Assembly (NCBI GenBank): GCA_036655775.1 | Contig: JAVVPL010000044.1 | Span: forward strand, 1 to 15,923 | Source: JAVVPL01 sp036655775 | GTDB lineage: Bacteria; Bacteroidota; Bacteroidia; Bacteroidales; P3 | Length of the DNA: 15,923 nt | Direction of reading: 5' to 3' | Part shown: positions 14,536-15,923 of the stretch, in pieces | Numbering within the stretch: position 1 is the first letter of the stretch | Layout of the letters: the number at the start of each line of letters is the position of its first letter | Translations under genes and position numbers: made by a program | The notes under the pieces: model-generated | What the model saw: the letters and a program-made list of their open reading frames with translations, nothing else | The model's database searches: none | Told to the model about the DNA's origin: nothing

Positions 14536-15786
14536 TTAAATAGATTTTCTTTGTATAGGCATAGTCATACAACGACACCCCCCCCCTCCACGCACCAATT
14601 CAGAACTTTTGAGTGTAATCACCGTTTTTTGACCTGGGGTCAATAGATTTTCTTTACTAGCAATAATTTCATTTGCTGAAATTACTTTGAAGCCAGCCTG
14701 ATGTAGCGCATCGATTGTATGCGTATTACGTTCGTACCCCATAATATGTCCAGGAGCGATAGTAAAGAAATTAGCGCCACTATGCCATTGATCTCTATCC
14801 ATATAGACACGATTAGAACCTCCACAATAAATGGGATTCATAGGCATATTTAATCGTTGTAAAGCCGTAAGTAAATTGGATTCTACGCGAGATGTGACCA
14901 CGCCATTTTCCACTTTCAATAAAGTCGTTTTATATTTTCGACCTTCCAATATTAAAGGCGCATACAGCATACATACATCTCGATCCAATAAGGTAAAAAC
15001 CATATCTAAGTGAATGAACGATTCAGGAAAAGTAGGTAATTCTTGGGTTACCACATAAAATAGAGAAGTATACTTTGCTTTTTCTGCAATAAACGCATCG
15101 ACTCCTGCTTGATTGGAGCGTCCGCCCATGCCTATAAGAAAAATATTTTCGGCCGCAACTAAAAAATCGCCTCCTTCTAAAATTGCATTTTTAGGTGCTT
15201 TATCCCAAGGATAGCTATGCGCATCGATTTGCGTAAAAATAGGATGATATCGAAAAATAACATCGGTTATGATATTTTCACGACGGCGAACACGCGTTGC
15301 CATTTGGGTTGGCATGCTTTTTCCATTAAAAGAAACGCCAATGTCTCTCGTAAAATAAATATTATAAAGAGGAGTTAAAAGATAGTCTTCGTTAGTACGA
15401 TAAATATCTTTTACTTCATCTTTGGACAAACCTTCGATTAACCATTTGGTCAAATCGGATGAGCTCGCCTGTGTAAACAGAACTCGTAATTCTTCTATTT
15501 TTTCGACTCTACAAACCGTATCAATTAAAAATTCTTTAGCCTCTGCATTGGTGGCAAGGAGCTCGCCAAGCAAATCGTCAATATACAAAACTTTTGTATA
15601 TTTGGCTAAAACACCTTCCAATTGCAAATATTCTTTTTTTGCAATGGATTCACTAAGTAAATCGCTATACAAAGCTTCTTTAATTGTGGTGGGCGTCATA
15701 CGCTCAATTTCAATACCTGGCCTATGCAGTATAACCGCCTCCAGGGCACCTACCTCAGAATTAAGGGATGTGTGTATTTGTTCCAT
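14536..15786 (-). CDS. arcA: Arginine deiminase
   Basis: Hydrolyses L-arginine to citrulline and ammonia, the first step of the arginine deiminase energy and acid-tolerance pathway. The protein has 416 residues, normal length. Catalytic residues by family alignment: Asp148 in FTRD, Glu204 in EGGD, His259 and Asp261 in FIHLDMVF, and the nucleophile Cys406 in GGGGCRCMTMP. An extra cysteine, Cys404, lies two residues before it. The N-terminal LEAVILHRPG (15-24) is typical. Codons 401-403 form a run of nine G immediately before the catalytic loop, unusual in such AT-rich DNA. It is the first gene of the operon, with a -7 box about 90 nt upstream. The partner genes arcB and arcC (ornithine carbamoyltransferase, carbamate kinase) and an arginine/ornithine antiporter are not in the window. 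Confidence 0.95.
   Translation of the reverse strand: MEQIHTSLNSEVGALEAVILHRPGIEIERMTPTTIKEALYSDLLSESIAKKEYLQLEGVLAKYTKVLYIDDLLGELLATNAEAKEFLIDTVCRVEKIEELRVLFTQASSSDLTKWLIEGLSKDEVKDIYRTNEDYLLTPLYNIYFTRDIGVSFNGKSMPTQMATRVRRRENIITDVIFRYHPIFTQIDAHSYPWDKAPKNAILEGGDFLVAAENIFLIGMGGRSNQAGVDAFIAEKAKYTSLFYVVTQELPTFPESFIHLDMVFTLLDRDVCMLYAPLILEGRKYKTTLLKVENGVVTSRVESNLLTALQRLNMPMNPIYCGGSNRVYMDRDQWHSGANFFTIAPGHIMGYERNTHTIDALHQAGFKVISANEIIASKENLLTPGQKTVITLKSSELVRGGGGCRCMTMPIQRKSI
14578..14586 (-). repeat. Homopolymer of nine G (coding strand) in arcA
   Basis: Plus-strand bases 14578-14586 are all C. In the coding strand the codons read GGA-GGG-GGG-GGG-TGT, encoding the glycines before Cys404. A gain or loss of one or two bases would shift the frame and remove catalytic Cys406. 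Confidence 0.9.
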
Positions 15787-15874
15787 ATTTTTTTATTTTG
15801 ACAATGTAAAAAGTGTTCCAAAGAACCCTTTATTGGCTTCTTTTGCTATTGTTCAATCAACCTTTGCCAAGTTG

Positions 15875-15882
15875 CAAATATA
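15875..15882 (-). promoter_or_regulatory. Promoter -7 box for the arcA operon
   Basis: TATATTTG on the minus strand fits TAnnTTTG. The predicted leader to the ATG at 15786 is about 80 nt. No TTG is present at -33; the upstream DNA is a run of A on this strand, which could act as an UP-like element. The remaining bases 15883-15923 show no gene that I can support. Confidence 0.5.
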
Positions 15883-15923
15883 CGATTTTTTTTTGATATT
15901 TTAGGGGATAAAAGGAATTTTGT

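Noticed and set aside
15422..15904. Open plus-strand frame of 160 codons over the start of arcA
   Set aside because: Antisense to a certain arcA reading frame and to its promoter; no domain seen.
1..15923. Mobile element, CRISPR array, toxin-antitoxin or defence island
   Set aside because: No transposase, integrase, regular repeat array or matching gene pair is seen; the gene content is core and metabolic.

Overview
The window reads as an ordinary chromosomal segment of an AT-rich member of the Bacteroidota, probably Bacteroidales or a close relative. The phylum call rests on several promoter -7 boxes of the type TAnnTTTG (TACCTTTG, TAGCTTTG, TACTTTTG, TATATTTG), on the absence of strong Shine-Dalgarno sequences, and on the flavour of the proteins, such as an RNase HII starting MLASHYTD..EAGCDEAGRGCLAG and a DAK2-DegV fusion. 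The exact genus cannot be read from the sequence. Every protein-coding gene except prmC lies on the minus strand.

Region 1 (1-3120): the chaperonin pair groES-groEL, with groEL cut by the window edge, preceded by a sigma-54-like promoter and a 12-bp palindrome. Upstream of it, and separated by a good intrinsic terminator, is a 597-residue fusion of a fatty acid kinase-type DhaL/DAK2 protein with a DegV fatty-acid-binding protein, behind a textbook Bacteroidota promoter.

Region 2 (3145-9267): a heavy-metal tripartite efflux locus read on the minus strand: a small His-rich membrane protein, then a periplasmic adaptor lipoprotein, a CzcA-type RND pump and a TolC-type outer-membrane channel. The small gene and the trio have separate predicted promoters. 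The trio has a leader of about 185 nt that carries repeated TGCCTA motifs, one of them nearly identical to the palindrome in front of groES.

Region 3 (9502-10365): prmC, the release-factor glutamine methyltransferase, alone on the plus strand and divergent from the efflux locus. Its promoter lies inside the longest open frame and fixes a start downstream of that frame's first ATG.

Region 4 (10372-15882): a tightly packed minus-strand operon arcA-purQ-rnhB-hisS-hutH (arginine deiminase, FGAM synthase glutaminase, RNase HII, histidyl-tRNA synthetase, histidine ammonia-lyase). Spacers are 1 to 20 nt. Its apparent terminator is a 12-bp hairpin embedded antisense in the 3' part of prmC. arcA carries a run of nine G just before its catalytic cysteine codon.

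I saw no mobile element, CRISPR array, tRNA or rRNA, and no gene-free stretch longer than about 235 bp. Most of the content is conventional. The points most worth a second look are the His-rich protein at the efflux locus, the shared TGCCTAnnTA motifs, the G9 tract in arcA, and the terminator nested inside prmC.
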